From NCBI GenBank assembly GCA_003503995.1, contig DOCA01000129.1, positions 1 to 26,663 of the forward strand: 26,663 bases of DNA, written 5' to 3'. The notes under the pieces are model-generated. The model ran no database searches and was not told the origin of the DNA. It saw nothing but the letters and a program-made list of their open reading frames with translations. This DNA is from Holosporales bacterium (lineage in GTDB: Bacteria; Pseudomonadota; Alphaproteobacteria; Caedimonadales; UBA9215). Below are positions 8,944-17,075 of the stretch, piece by piece; the first letter of the stretch is position 1; every line of letters starts with the position of its first letter. The position numbers and the translations under genes were made by a program.

Positions 8944-9359
8944 GTTAACGCCCCTTTGACGCAATCTTGGAAAGTTTGTGGGGTTTCAAACTGCATTTCC
9001 TGAGTTGTCATTTCAACGGCGACTTGAATCGTTGTCGCCTTCGTGAGTATTTCCTTTGTGTGGTGATCATAAATGCGATAGTCAATTTTTAAACGATTTT
9101 CGTATTCGACGAGCGTTGCTTCAACGGTTGCTTTTTGATGAAGGCACAAAGGTTTTACGTATTTAATGCGCATATCTACAATGGGCCACGCATAATTTGA
9201 GGCAACCATTTCTTTATAGTTATGGCCAACTTTATCCAACAAAAGGGAACGTACCTCTTCAAAATAACGCACATAATTGCCATGCCACACAACGTTCATG
9301 GGATCAATATCATAGAATTGAGGGGCAATGTTAAGAGAGGCTGATAAGAGCTTAGTCAT
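8940..9359 (-). CDS. apeK: 4HBT hot-dog acyl thioesterase, ApeK type
   Basis: A 139-aa hot-dog thioesterase of the 4-hydroxybenzoyl-CoA/YbgC type. The signature segment (residues 16-32, YDIDPMNVVWHGNYVRY) has candidate catalytic D17 or D19 and H26, followed by the long helix FEEVRSLLL. It probably releases or edits acyl chains on ACP; in reported ape clusters the thioesterase acts as an off-loading or proofreading enzyme. Its start overlaps the ammonia-lyase stop by 8 bases. Confidence 0.87.
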   Translation of the reverse strand: MTKLLSASLNIAPQFYDIDPMNVVWHGNYVRYFEEVRSLLLDKVGHNYKEMVASNYAWPIVDMRIKYVKPLCLHQKATVEATLVEYENRLKIDYRIYDHHTKEILTKATTIQVAVEMTTQEMQFETPQTFQDCVKGALT

Positions 9360-10911
9360 GTGTATCGGTTTCCTTATAAAGACACCAAGTACGCTTTTGA
9401 ATATGGGCTATAACTTGTCGCAGAGCGTTTTCTAGGGGTTCATCTTCTTCAATGAAGGGGACGTGAGTTCCAGCATCATTAAGGAAAAAATTAAGATCAT
9501 CCCCATAATGTTTTTCCGACAGAATGCCTGCTCTTTCTCGCAAACGCAAGGCTTGAAAGGCTGCAAAAAGTTGGGCCACAGCGACTTGCTCACTTAGCTG
9601 GAGGACACGAAGAGCATCTCGGGCGGCAATGGTCCCCATGCTAACTTTATCTTGGTTGTGGCTTTCCGTTGAACGAGAGAAAACGCTGGCAGGCATTGTG
9701 CCTTTCAGGGCCTCGGCACACCAGGCAGAGGCTCCAATTTGCACAGCTTTTAACCCATGATTAAGACTAGCGCGCCTACCTGTGACACCAGATAAATTAG
9801 CTGGAAGACCATGATTGAACTTAGGGTCAACAAGGGTTGCCATTTGCCTATCCAATAAATCAGCAATATTAGAAACGATATTTTTTAAACTATCCATAAC
9901 AAAAGCAACATGCCCCCCATAGAAATGACCTCCATGGAGAATGCGCCCTTCTCCCTCAAGATCCACAAGGGGGTTGTCGTTGGCTGAATTGATCTCTGTT
10001 TCGAGGATGTTTTTAAAGGTGGGCAGCATGTCTTCGAGAACACCAATGACATGGGGAGCGCATCTTGTAGAATAACGGTCTTGCAAGCGCTCAATGGGAA
10101 AGGCATCGGGAGCATTTTTAAGATCGCTTCGTATAAGAGCAACAATCTTTGTTTGTCCCGGGTGGGGCTTTGCAGCAAATAAAGTTTCATCAAAATGATG
10201 GGGATTTCCTTGGAGTGCAAGAGACGTCATGGCTGTTAAGCGGGCCGCAAGGCGACCTAAATAACGAGCTCTAAAAAACGCTTCAACGGCAAGAGCTGTC
10301 ATCACAGCTGTTCCATTCATCAAAGCAAGAGCCTCTTTGGGGCGTAATGTGTGAGATTGAATATTAAGTTCTTGATACACATCTTGTGTTAAACGCTTTT
10401 CTCCTTGATACCAGACCTCTCGCTCGCCGGCAATGACGCCCGCTACGTAAGAAAGAGGCGTCAAATCACCACTAGCGCCAACGGATCCTTCACTTGGAAT
10501 GACAGGAAGAATATCTTCTGAGAGTAGAAGCTCTAAGCGTTCAAGAAGTTCAAAAGTCACACCGGAAACACCACGACATAAAGACGCAAGTCTGACGGCT
10601 AGAACGGCTCGTGTTTGAGGTAAGGAAAGATAGTCTCCTAAACCACAGCCGTGGAAGCGAGTTAAATGAAGGGGAAGCTCGGGGACAAGGTCAACTGGAA
10701 CAGAGCGAGTACAATTATCACCGTAACCCGTTGTAATACCATAAACAAGGCCTTCTCGATCAAGGGTGTTAGTAATGAAGTCACTGCCTTTTTTTATAAG
10801 ATCTCTAAATCCTGATTCACCGCAAAGAGAAAGAGTGGCTTTTCTGTTGGATAGTAAATCAATATGGTCGAGAGTCAAAGGATGTTGGTGACTTACAGTA
10901 ATGGTTGTCAT
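9352..10911 (-). CDS. MIO aromatic amino acid ammonia-lyase (Tyr/Phe/His family)
   Basis: A 519-aa histidase/PAL-family enzyme that removes ammonia from an aromatic amino acid to give an aryl-acrylate. A146-S147-G148 in GSVGASGDL is the triad that cyclises into the MIO cofactor. YGITTGYG (57-64) supplies the catalytic loop tyrosine, and SANDNPLVD and the downstream SHNQDKVSMG stretch are conserved family blocks. At the ring-selectivity position the pair is F86-H87, where histidases have S-H, bacterial TAL has H-L and plant PAL has F-L. In this operon the product is probably 4-coumarate or cinnamate as polyene starter. Genuine histidine use is the alternative, but no hut genes are nearby. It begins 36 bases after apeJ with AAGG as ribosome site. 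Confidence 0.9.
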   Translation of the reverse strand: MTTITVSHQHPLTLDHIDLLSNRKATLSLCGESGFRDLIKKGSDFITNTLDREGLVYGITTGYGDNCTRSVPVDLVPELPLHLTRFHGCGLGDYLSLPQTRAVLAVRLASLCRGVSGVTFELLERLELLLSEDILPVIPSEGSVGASGDLTPLSYVAGVIAGEREVWYQGEKRLTQDVYQELNIQSHTLRPKEALALMNGTAVMTALAVEAFFRARYLGRLAARLTAMTSLALQGNPHHFDETLFAAKPHPGQTKIVALIRSDLKNAPDAFPIERLQDRYSTRCAPHVIGVLEDMLPTFKNILETEINSANDNPLVDLEGEGRILHGGHFYGGHVAFVMDSLKNIVSNIADLLDRQMATLVDPKFNHGLPANLSGVTGRRASLNHGLKAVQIGASAWCAEALKGTMPASVFSRSTESHNQDKVSMGTIAARDALRVLQLSEQVAVAQLFAAFQALRLRERAGILSEKHYGDDLNFFLNDAGTHVPFIEEDEPLENALRQVIAHIQKRTWCLYKETDTHD

Positions 10912-10947
10912 ATAAAGACCTTATGTTTTCTAATAAATAAAAGGATT

Positions 10948-12624
10948 TTACTTATCTTGTGTCCAAAAGTCAAAAAAATTAAACCATTGATAGGGGTATT
11001 TTTTTGCCTTTTCTTCTAATATTGTAGAAAATTTTTGAGTATAATATTGTAAAGAAGCTTCTTTGTTGTGTCGTTCAAGGATAATTTGATCAGAAAATTT
11101 CTCGATATAAAGACGATATTGGGTATTGCACTTAATGGCAAAGGATACATAAACGGGGCATTCAAGAAGAGATGCCAAAACGTAAGGACCTTGGGCAAAG
11201 GGAGCGGGTTGCCCTAGAAAAGACGCCATAGTCACGCGGGGTTCAGTTGATTTTGTCGTTTGAATTGGGCGACGGTCTGCGGCGATGACTATCCAATCTC
11301 CTTGCTCAATGCGTCCTTTTAAAAAGAGCATGGTGTCTGCACCAATTTCTGTGACCTCAATAATATTAACATTTGAGAGAGGGTTAAGAGCCTTTAAAAG
11401 GCGATTAAAGTGTTGGGCATTTTTTGAATGCAACAGCACGTGTAATCGACTCTTGTGGTCGGGTGTTGAAACGGCACGACAGAGCTCCATATTTCCTAGG
11501 TGACTTACGAAAATAACTCCCCCTTGTTTTTGAGCCATCATTTTTTTGAATTGTTTAACACCCGTTGAATCCAATTGAGAGAGGTCAATGTCGCCACTCC
11601 AAGCTCCGAATTTATCCAGAACCATGGAAAAGAAATTCATAAAATGGCGAAAGCTTTCTTCAAATCCAATTTGTTTTTTCAAAACACGGCTCAAAAAATC
11701 ATGAGAAGCTTTGCGTTGGAGGGTGCCTGTTAGATAAAAATAGAGCACGAGGGGAGAACCCAGAATCAAACAAAAGCGACGGCCAAGCAATTTATAAATC
11801 TTTGAAAGAAAGAGAATACCTACAAAAGAGCCTCGTTCCTTTACAACAGACCAATGGATGGTTTCGCTCGAGAGATCAAGGGTTGTGTAGTTAGGACGAT
11901 TGGAGAGAATCTTAGGGAGATGAAACAGTAAGCCAAAAAAGAGCTTTGTATGCATTGTTGTAATGCGCCAGTTATCTTGTAGCATCTTAAAATTTGAGTG
12001 ATTATCTTTGGGATAAACGACTCGAACAGGACTCATGATGATAGGCACACCCGCCCAAAAAAGACGCACCATAATTTCTGTATCAAAATCCATGCGTCGA
12101 CCAATGTTGACTTGGTCATAAATAGCTAGGGTTTGCTCAAGGGGATAGATACGAAATCCACACATGGTATCCGTAATGCGAAAGGACAGAGTTTCAATCC
12201 ATACCCAAATATGGGTAAACCAGCGCCCAATGCGCCTTGCTAGGGGAATGGATTGGTCGTAAAGGGGGTGACCACTTAAAAGGGCAGAGGGGTTACTTTT
12301 GGAAATATCAATGAACTGTCCAAGGGTGCTTAAGTCATGTTGACCATCGGCATCCACTTGAAAAACATGGGTATAACCTTGTTTTTTGGCATAACGAAGT
12401 CCGCACTCAAGAGCGGCGCCCTTGCCACTATTTTTGTCAAGGCGTAGGGTTGAGATATCTTTATATTTTTTAGCAATGTCTTGAATAACTTGCTGGGTTT
12501 TAATATCGCTTCCATCATCCACTATAATAATAGACAGCCTGTTTTGGTGTAGGATTTTAACAGTCTTTTCAAGAGCATTGTGATGGTTGTAGGTTGCCAA
12601 AATGGCGCAATAGTTAGGCGTCAT
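10948..12624 (-). CDS. apeJ: Glycosyltransferase family 2 / LpxL-like acyltransferase fusion, ApeJ type
   Basis: A 558-aa two-domain protein. Residues 1-235 form a GT2 glycosyltransferase with VDDGS (35-39), NSGKGAALECG and the metal-binding DADGQ (D91, D93). Residues 265-558 form an LpxL/HtrB-type lysophospholipid acyltransferase with the HX4E active-site motif H375-L-G-N-M-E380. The link contains hydrophobic segments. In APE clusters this fusion is thought to build the glycolipid anchor that carries the polyene. Its ATG overlaps apeI by 11 bases, and the ammonia-lyase gene follows after 36 bases. Confidence 0.88.
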   Translation of the reverse strand: MTPNYCAILATYNHHNALEKTVKILHQNRLSIIIVDDGSDIKTQQVIQDIAKKYKDISTLRLDKNSGKGAALECGLRYAKKQGYTHVFQVDADGQHDLSTLGQFIDISKSNPSALLSGHPLYDQSIPLARRIGRWFTHIWVWIETLSFRITDTMCGFRIYPLEQTLAIYDQVNIGRRMDFDTEIMVRLFWAGVPIIMSPVRVVYPKDNHSNFKMLQDNWRITTMHTKLFFGLLFHLPKILSNRPNYTTLDLSSETIHWSVVKERGSFVGILFLSKIYKLLGRRFCLILGSPLVLYFYLTGTLQRKASHDFLSRVLKKQIGFEESFRHFMNFFSMVLDKFGAWSGDIDLSQLDSTGVKQFKKMMAQKQGGVIFVSHLGNMELCRAVSTPDHKSRLHVLLHSKNAQHFNRLLKALNPLSNVNIIEVTEIGADTMLFLKGRIEQGDWIVIAADRRPIQTTKSTEPRVTMASFLGQPAPFAQGPYVLASLLECPVYVSFAIKCNTQYRLYIEKFSDQIILERHNKEASLQYYTQKFSTILEEKAKKYPYQWFNFFDFWTQDK

Positions 12625-12979
12625 AAGTTAACTTCCCTGATGAATAAAGATCATCTTTTTCGTTATCTGTTGTGTATTTATAAGTGATGAGACATTTTTC
12701 AGGGTTGATTTCTAAGTGCAAAATGGGACGGTGGAGGGGTTGCATAAGGTTCATGAATTTAATTTGAGCACCTTTGGTTATAGGGGCTGAAACATTAAAA
12801 AGTGTTTGGATAAAGTCAACGACCCAATGAAGTTGTACAACACCAGGGACAACGGGCATGTCTTTAAAATGCCCGTCAAAATAGGCAAGGTCTTCAGGGA
12901 TTTCTAGATGAATTTCTGCTGTTAGATCTTGGATCTTTTTTGAAAGAACGCGGGGCGAGCGCACGCTAGATAAAGACAT
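12614..12979 (-). CDS. apeI: Hot-dog dehydratase subunit, ApeI type
   Basis: A 121-aa FabA/FabZ-like hot-dog protein with FDGHFKDMPVVPGVVQLHW (34-52). H37 matches the catalytic His of the fold. The Glu expected in PGVxxxE is replaced by H51, so the usual His-Glu pair is split between ApeI and ApeP or this subunit is structural. ApeI and ApeP form a heteromeric dehydratase in a characterised Xenorhabdus APE system, which fits. Its start shares one base with the stop of the ligase gene (TAATG). Confidence 0.82.
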   Translation of the reverse strand: MSLSSVRSPRVLSKKIQDLTAEIHLEIPEDLAYFDGHFKDMPVVPGVVQLHWVVDFIQTLFNVSAPITKGAQIKFMNLMQPLHRPILHLEINPEKCLITYKYTTDNEKDDLYSSGKLTYDA

Positions 12980-14988
12980 TAAGCAGCTTCCTTTTCAAAA
13001 AGAGGTGATAGTAAGGAAAGGGGGCGTTTTCCTTGGGCATTTTCAGGGATTTGATCAACAAAGCGCCAGCGCCGGGGAAGAGTCACAAGGTCAAAATAAG
13101 AACGCAATTCAAGGCGCAATTGGCGCACATACGCAACCTTACCAAGGGTTTTAAGGTCATGGGAACCCTGTGGCGTGAGAACAATAATAGCACCAATTTC
13201 ATGTCGTATCTCTGAGGTTATAAGGAGAGTAAATGCTTCTTGAACGCCGTTTAGGTTTTGCAATTTACTTTCTAATTCAATCAACGAAAGTCGTTTTCCT
13301 TCTATTTTTATAACGCGGTCACTGCGCCCTTGAAGGGAAAACTGTGCCTTATTTAAAAGGGTTATTCTGTCGGCTGTTTGGAAAAACCCTTCTTTTTGAT
13401 CTGTTGTCTCTATATAAGGAGAGGCGACTTTAAGATTTGAGTCTTCATCAACGCCAAGGCGAATCGTTGGAAAACAGGTCCATGGTGTGTTCTCTTCAGT
13501 TTGTTGACGATAAGCAATGCCGCCTGTTTCTGTACTGCCATAAACTTCCGTTGGTAAAACCCCAAGAGCCTGCAAACTATTTTGAATGTTTTTATGAAGT
13601 AAAGGTCCGCCAGAAGAAAATACCTGTTGAAAAGGGTGGGTGAAACCCTCAGGAAAACGTTTTAGGTGGGCAGGGCTAGAAATTAAAATGTTTTTCTGAA
13701 TCTTTGTCGAAAACGATTCATTTTCCTTGAATTCATCCCAGTGGGAAACGGTTTGACGCCCTATCGAAACGCTAGCACTTACAGGCCATAGAAGAGAAAA
13801 TAAGAGACCATAAAGATGGTGGTGAGGAACTGTTGAAAGCAATGTCGTGTTTTGGTTAGATATTAGAGGCCATGTTTTTTGAAGCTCTTGGACTTCGTCT
13901 TCTAACTGAGAGAGGCACTTATTGATAGGTTTTGGCGTGCCGCTGGAGCCCGAGGTATAAAAGGTAACAATAGCTTCTTTAGGGTTAATATCTCTAAAGT
14001 TAGAGGGCGTCTCTAGTAGTGTGATTTTATTAAGGGCAATGAGCGGCCAGTCAAGGGTGCTGAGGTCTTTCTGGTCGCTTAAGATAATATCTCCTTTTTT
14101 AAGGAGGCTTTTTAAGAGGTCAGGTTTATGTGTTGAAGGCAGAACAAGGACTTTCCCAGTTTGAAGTGTTGCAATAAGCCCTGCAAGAAAGTGCGCTCTA
14201 TCCTCACTAATGAGGAAAACACGCTTTGCCTTTGAGTGATTTAGGTGATGGGTAAGGGTGGCAATATAAGCTGGATAATTCTGACAGAAGGGTTCTTGCG
14301 AGTACCAGTAAGTATCCCATTCTTTTATACCTTTTTTGTGAAAATGAGAAAGAGATGTAAAAGTTTTAAAAGCTTTTTTATGCTGATTCTTTTTGTAAAA
14401 AGGACGAAAAAGAAATTCTCCACCCAATAAAAATCCCATTAAGATATAGGAAATAAGGCCATTATAGAGGGTCCAAACTTCAATATTTCCATAAATAATA
14501 GTGCCGTAAGAAACAGCGGCATTAAGAAGAGAGAATCCTACCCAGATTTTTGTAACTTTTTTTGTATAAGAAACGGCGGTTGGTGGAAGAGCGGGATCTT
14601 GCAAACGGGCAAGGCGCTCTATAAGGGAGGGAGGAAAGAAAAGAGAGAGCGTAAACGCACTTCCCATGGTAAGGCCCATGATGACAGGGTAATAAAGAGC
14701 GGCGCTGCCCCCTTGAAAAAAAGATAGTATTAAAATGATGCTCGTAACGCTAGAGGTTAGAACAAGAGTATTTTTTTGCAAAGATGTTTTAGGTGTTTTG
14801 GGCGAGAGTATAAACGGGGCTATAGCTCGTACAAAAAGGAGAGCTAGCAAACCATAAAGAAGATAAAGAGGAGGAAAGTTATCTCTAAAAAAATAGAGAA
14901 TAAAGGGGTATAGGAGGGCAACGCCTCCTAAAGTCAGCCTCAAGAAAAGAGTTGAGAATTTTTTATTTTTTATTGGTAAGGTCTGCAA
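12979..14988 (-). CDS. apeGH: ApeG membrane domain fused to ApeH acyl-ACP ligase
   Basis: A 669-aa fusion. Residues 1-200 are five or six membrane helices with the conserved cytosolic stretch of the small ApeG/COG4648 membrane protein (SLIERLARLQDPALPP, then WTLYNGLISYILMG). Residues 205-669 are an adenylation enzyme: TSGSSGTPK (345-353) is the ATP loop, YGSTETGG (483-490) the A5 motif and GRSDRVIKIEGKR (554-566) the hinge. The ligase should activate the aryl acid as an adenylate and load it on an ACP. In the reference clusters these are two separate genes, apeG and apeH. The start codon is TTG (at 14986-14988) inside the upstream ACP gene, overlapping it by 26 bases; no strong ribosome site is seen, so the exact start is uncertain. 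Confidence 0.85.
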   Translation of the reverse strand: MQTLPIKNKKFSTLFLRLTLGGVALLYPFILYFFRDNFPPLYLLYGLLALLFVRAIAPFILSPKTPKTSLQKNTLVLTSSVTSIILILSFFQGGSAALYYPVIMGLTMGSAFTLSLFFPPSLIERLARLQDPALPPTAVSYTKKVTKIWVGFSLLNAAVSYGTIIYGNIEVWTLYNGLISYILMGFLLGGEFLFRPFYKKNQHKKAFKTFTSLSHFHKKGIKEWDTYWYSQEPFCQNYPAYIATLTHHLNHSKAKRVFLISEDRAHFLAGLIATLQTGKVLVLPSTHKPDLLKSLLKKGDIILSDQKDLSTLDWPLIALNKITLLETPSNFRDINPKEAIVTFYTSGSSGTPKPINKCLSQLEDEVQELQKTWPLISNQNTTLLSTVPHHHLYGLLFSLLWPVSASVSIGRQTVSHWDEFKENESFSTKIQKNILISSPAHLKRFPEGFTHPFQQVFSSGGPLLHKNIQNSLQALGVLPTEVYGSTETGGIAYRQQTEENTPWTCFPTIRLGVDEDSNLKVASPYIETTDQKEGFFQTADRITLLNKAQFSLQGRSDRVIKIEGKRLSLIELESKLQNLNGVQEAFTLLITSEIRHEIGAIIVLTPQGSHDLKTLGKVAYVRQLRLELRSYFDLVTLPRRWRFVDQIPENAQGKRPLSLLSPLFEKEAA

Positions 14989-15223
14989 CTTTCTCTACCA
15001 CATCGCCAACGGTTCGGACTTCTCTAAAGCTTTCGGGAGCAATTTTTTCCCCTGTGAGTTCTTGTAGCTTTACAATCAGATCAACGGCATCAATTGAATC
15101 AAGATCAAGGTCTTCATAAATTTTAGCTTCTAGCGTGATATCACTGGCGGGTACCTCGAAATACTCTACCAAATAAGCAGATATATTTTTTAAGATGTCA
15201 TCTTTTGTCATGGAATTTGTCAT
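14963..15223 (-). CDS. apeF: Acyl carrier protein, ApeF type
   Basis: An 86-aa acidic four-helix carrier protein with the phosphopantetheine site DLDLDSIDA (Ser43). It is the second of two tandem ACP genes and would carry the aryl starter or the growing polyene after activation by the divergent PPTase gene. AGAG about 7 bases before the ATG supports the start; another ATG lies four codons downstream. The gene begins 8 bases after the first ACP. The E/F labels follow order only, and which ACP holds the starter and which the chain cannot be told here. Confidence 0.9.
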   Translation of the reverse strand: MTNSMTKDDILKNISAYLVEYFEVPASDITLEAKIYEDLDLDSIDAVDLIVKLQELTGEKIAPESFREVRTVGDVVEKVADLTNKK

Positions 15224-15231
15224 ATGAATCT

Positions 15232-15489
15232 CTATTTCTTTTGCTCGTTTACAAAACGAGCAAGGGTCTCAACGGAGAAAAAGTAATCTTTGATCTTGTC
15301 GTTTTTAGCTTCAATTTTGATGCCATATTTCTTTTGTAATCCCATGCTGAGTTCAAGGGCGTCGATGGAATCTAACCCCAACCCTTCTACAAAGAGAGCT
15401 TCATCGGACTTAATATCTTCAGGCGCTAAATCCTCTAAATTAAGAGAATCAATAATCAATTTTTTGATTTCTGTTTCTAATTCATTCAT
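15232..15489 (-). CDS. apeE: Acyl carrier protein, ApeE type
   Basis: An 85-aa carrier protein with GLGLDSIDALEL, Ser41 being the phosphopantetheine attachment site. It differs enough from its neighbour (for example GLGLDS here versus DLDLDS there) to suggest separate roles, such as one for loading and one for elongation. The ATG overlaps the acyltransferase stop by 8 bases. In characterised APE systems two ACPs are used, so the pair is expected. Confidence 0.9.
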   Translation of the reverse strand: MNELETEIKKLIIDSLNLEDLAPEDIKSDEALFVEGLGLDSIDALELSMGLQKKYGIKIEAKNDKIKDYFFSVETLARFVNEQKK

Positions 15490-16372
15490 ATCCTAAATAC
15501 CTATTGTAATAACTTTGCACCTCTTGGGTGAGGGCTCTCGCGCGAAGAGATCGGGGCGCATCTGCTTTATAATCTTTCGTTACAAAAAGAGGTCCAGAAC
15601 TGAGCTGAAAGAGCACACGTCTGGACGGGAGTTTATACCATTTATCTTCTTTTGTCAAAGCTGGCGGCGAACAAGAGAGGGTTAAGGTTTGAATATTAGC
15701 TTGTGTTGCCAACGCTAAATTGCTTAAACCTCTTTTCAAATGAAGAGGCTTGTTTATTTTTGTTCTGGTGCCCTCAGGGAAAATCAGGATATTTTCTCCT
15801 CGAGACAGTTGGTCTCGACAGAGTTCTAAAAACGCCTCTGGTTCCATATTATTGGGGATGTAACCTGCTGTTCTGACAATGCCACCAAGAATAGGGTGGG
15901 TCCATAATTCGCCTTTTACGATGCATTGAATATTTTTAAAATGCCCCATAATAAGGACCGTATCTAAAAGACTGGGATGATTACAAATTAGCAAGGTACC
16001 TTTTTGGTTTTGAAGGCGCCTTAGTTCTTTTTTTTGGATTTTTAAAACACCCCAAAGACTCAGGGACCATAGGAAAAGTTGAAAGGTATGTTGAATGCAA
16101 AAACGAGCTCTTTTATGCTTTCTTTCTTGTGATTTTGTTGTGAGGGTAATGATTGGAAAAACAATGGTGCATAAAAAGAGGCCACCACTCCAAAAGAAAG
16201 TCGCGTTCACCATGACACCTAATAGACGCCATAAAATACCAATCCTGCTTATGAGAAAAGTCAATAATCTAAAAAGTGTTACTTTATTTAGAGAGATAAT
16301 TAGCATGAATAAAGTAAATAAGATAGAAAAAACTTGTTTATATGGATTTTCTTTTGATGTCAAAAGAACCAC
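15482..16372 (-). CDS. apeD: 1-acylglycerol-3-phosphate acyltransferase-like protein, ApeD type
   Basis: A PlsC-family acyltransferase of up to 296 aa. Hydrophobic segments lie at about 15-72, and the catalytic HX4D motif is H132-P-S-L-L-D137 after the strand GTLLIC. The second signature FPEGTR occupies 198-203. It probably transfers an acyl chain, perhaps the finished polyene, to a glycerol- or sugar-based anchor at the inner membrane. The longest frame starts with GTG at 16372, 35 bases inside apeC; an ATG at 16306 would give 274 aa and lacks a clear ribosome site. Neither start is certain. Confidence 0.85.
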   Translation of the reverse strand: MVLLTSKENPYKQVFSILFTLFMLIISLNKVTLFRLLTFLISRIGILWRLLGVMVNATFFWSGGLFLCTIVFPIITLTTKSQERKHKRARFCIQHTFQLFLWSLSLWGVLKIQKKELRRLQNQKGTLLICNHPSLLDTVLIMGHFKNIQCIVKGELWTHPILGGIVRTAGYIPNNMEPEAFLELCRDQLSRGENILIFPEGTRTKINKPLHLKRGLSNLALATQANIQTLTLSCSPPALTKEDKWYKLPSRRVLFQLSSGPLFVTKDYKADAPRSLRARALTQEVQSYYNRYLGYE

Positions 16373-17075
16373 TGGATACAGAAAAGGAACAGTGAGGGTC
16401 TTTATTGTTAAAAAACAATGTGATCGCTTGAAGGGGCGTCAGCTTATCAGGTTTTTCTATAGCGTCTGAGGTGTAGGTTAAAGAAAGGATGCTGCCTATT
16501 TTATTGGAAGAACACTCATCTGGTCCTAGAACCATAACGAGGCAAAAAGGGTTTTTTTCTTTGTTTCCTTGGATAAGATCGTCATAAGGTGGCGGCATAG
16601 GAGAGTCATAATAGGCATACCCTACGTAACCATTGGTTTTTCTTTGAAGGGCGTAAGCCTCTAAAAGACCTACTTCAAAACTAGCGTTGCCTGCCGAAAG
16701 AGCCGTATGCATTTTTGTATTTTGAGAAATAATAGAAAAGGCACCAGCAATGGCATTGTGGACAGATTGACTAAAATCCATAGGGGAGAGCAACTCATCT
16801 TTCGAGATGTCTGCTAATAAACGTCTAACACGGTCTCCATCCCCATGGCGCGAGGAAAAAACCCAAGGGATTTCTGAGTCGATGGTAGACGCTTCAAGAA
16901 AATCAACGGCACCATAAAGTGTTTCAACAACGAGGCATCCAAGAGGTGTCAAACGACGCCTCATGGCCTTTGGAATTTTTTCAGGAGGGCCTTCGGAGAG
17001 GGCCTCTTTAGGAGATGAATACAGCAAAGAGGCCTTTAAGGCTTTGTTACCAATCGAGTTCCACGTGATCAACAT
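16338..17075 (-). CDS. apeC: Ketosynthase-like chain-length factor, ApeC type (KS N-domain, no Cys)
   Basis: A short 245-aa protein matching the N-terminal ketoacyl-synthase family found in APE clusters (pfam13723 type). At the nucleophile elbow the usual TACSSG reads TALSAG, so the catalytic Cys is Leu126. This makes it a non-catalytic partner. In characterised systems ApeC pairs with ApeO as a chain-length factor. The ATG at 17075 is preferred because it gives the family-like start MLITWNSIGN and has GGAAG 9 bases upstream; the frame can be extended to 17120 inside the lipoprotein gene. It overlaps that gene by 29 bases. Confidence 0.82.
   Translation of the reverse strand: MLITWNSIGNKALKASLLYSSPKEALSEGPPEKIPKAMRRRLTPLGCLVVETLYGAVDFLEASTIDSEIPWVFSSRHGDGDRVRRLLADISKDELLSPMDFSQSVHNAIAGAFSIISQNTKMHTALSAGNASFEVGLLEAYALQRKTNGYVGYAYYDSPMPPPYDDLIQGNKEKNPFCLVMVLGPDECSSNKIGSILSLTYTSDAIEKPDKLTPLQAITLFFNNKDPHCSFSVSSGSFDIKRKSI

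Noticed and set aside
9885..10220. Minus-strand 111-aa frame inside the ammonia-lyase gene
   Set aside because: Same-strand out-of-frame shadow of conserved ammonia-lyase sequence.
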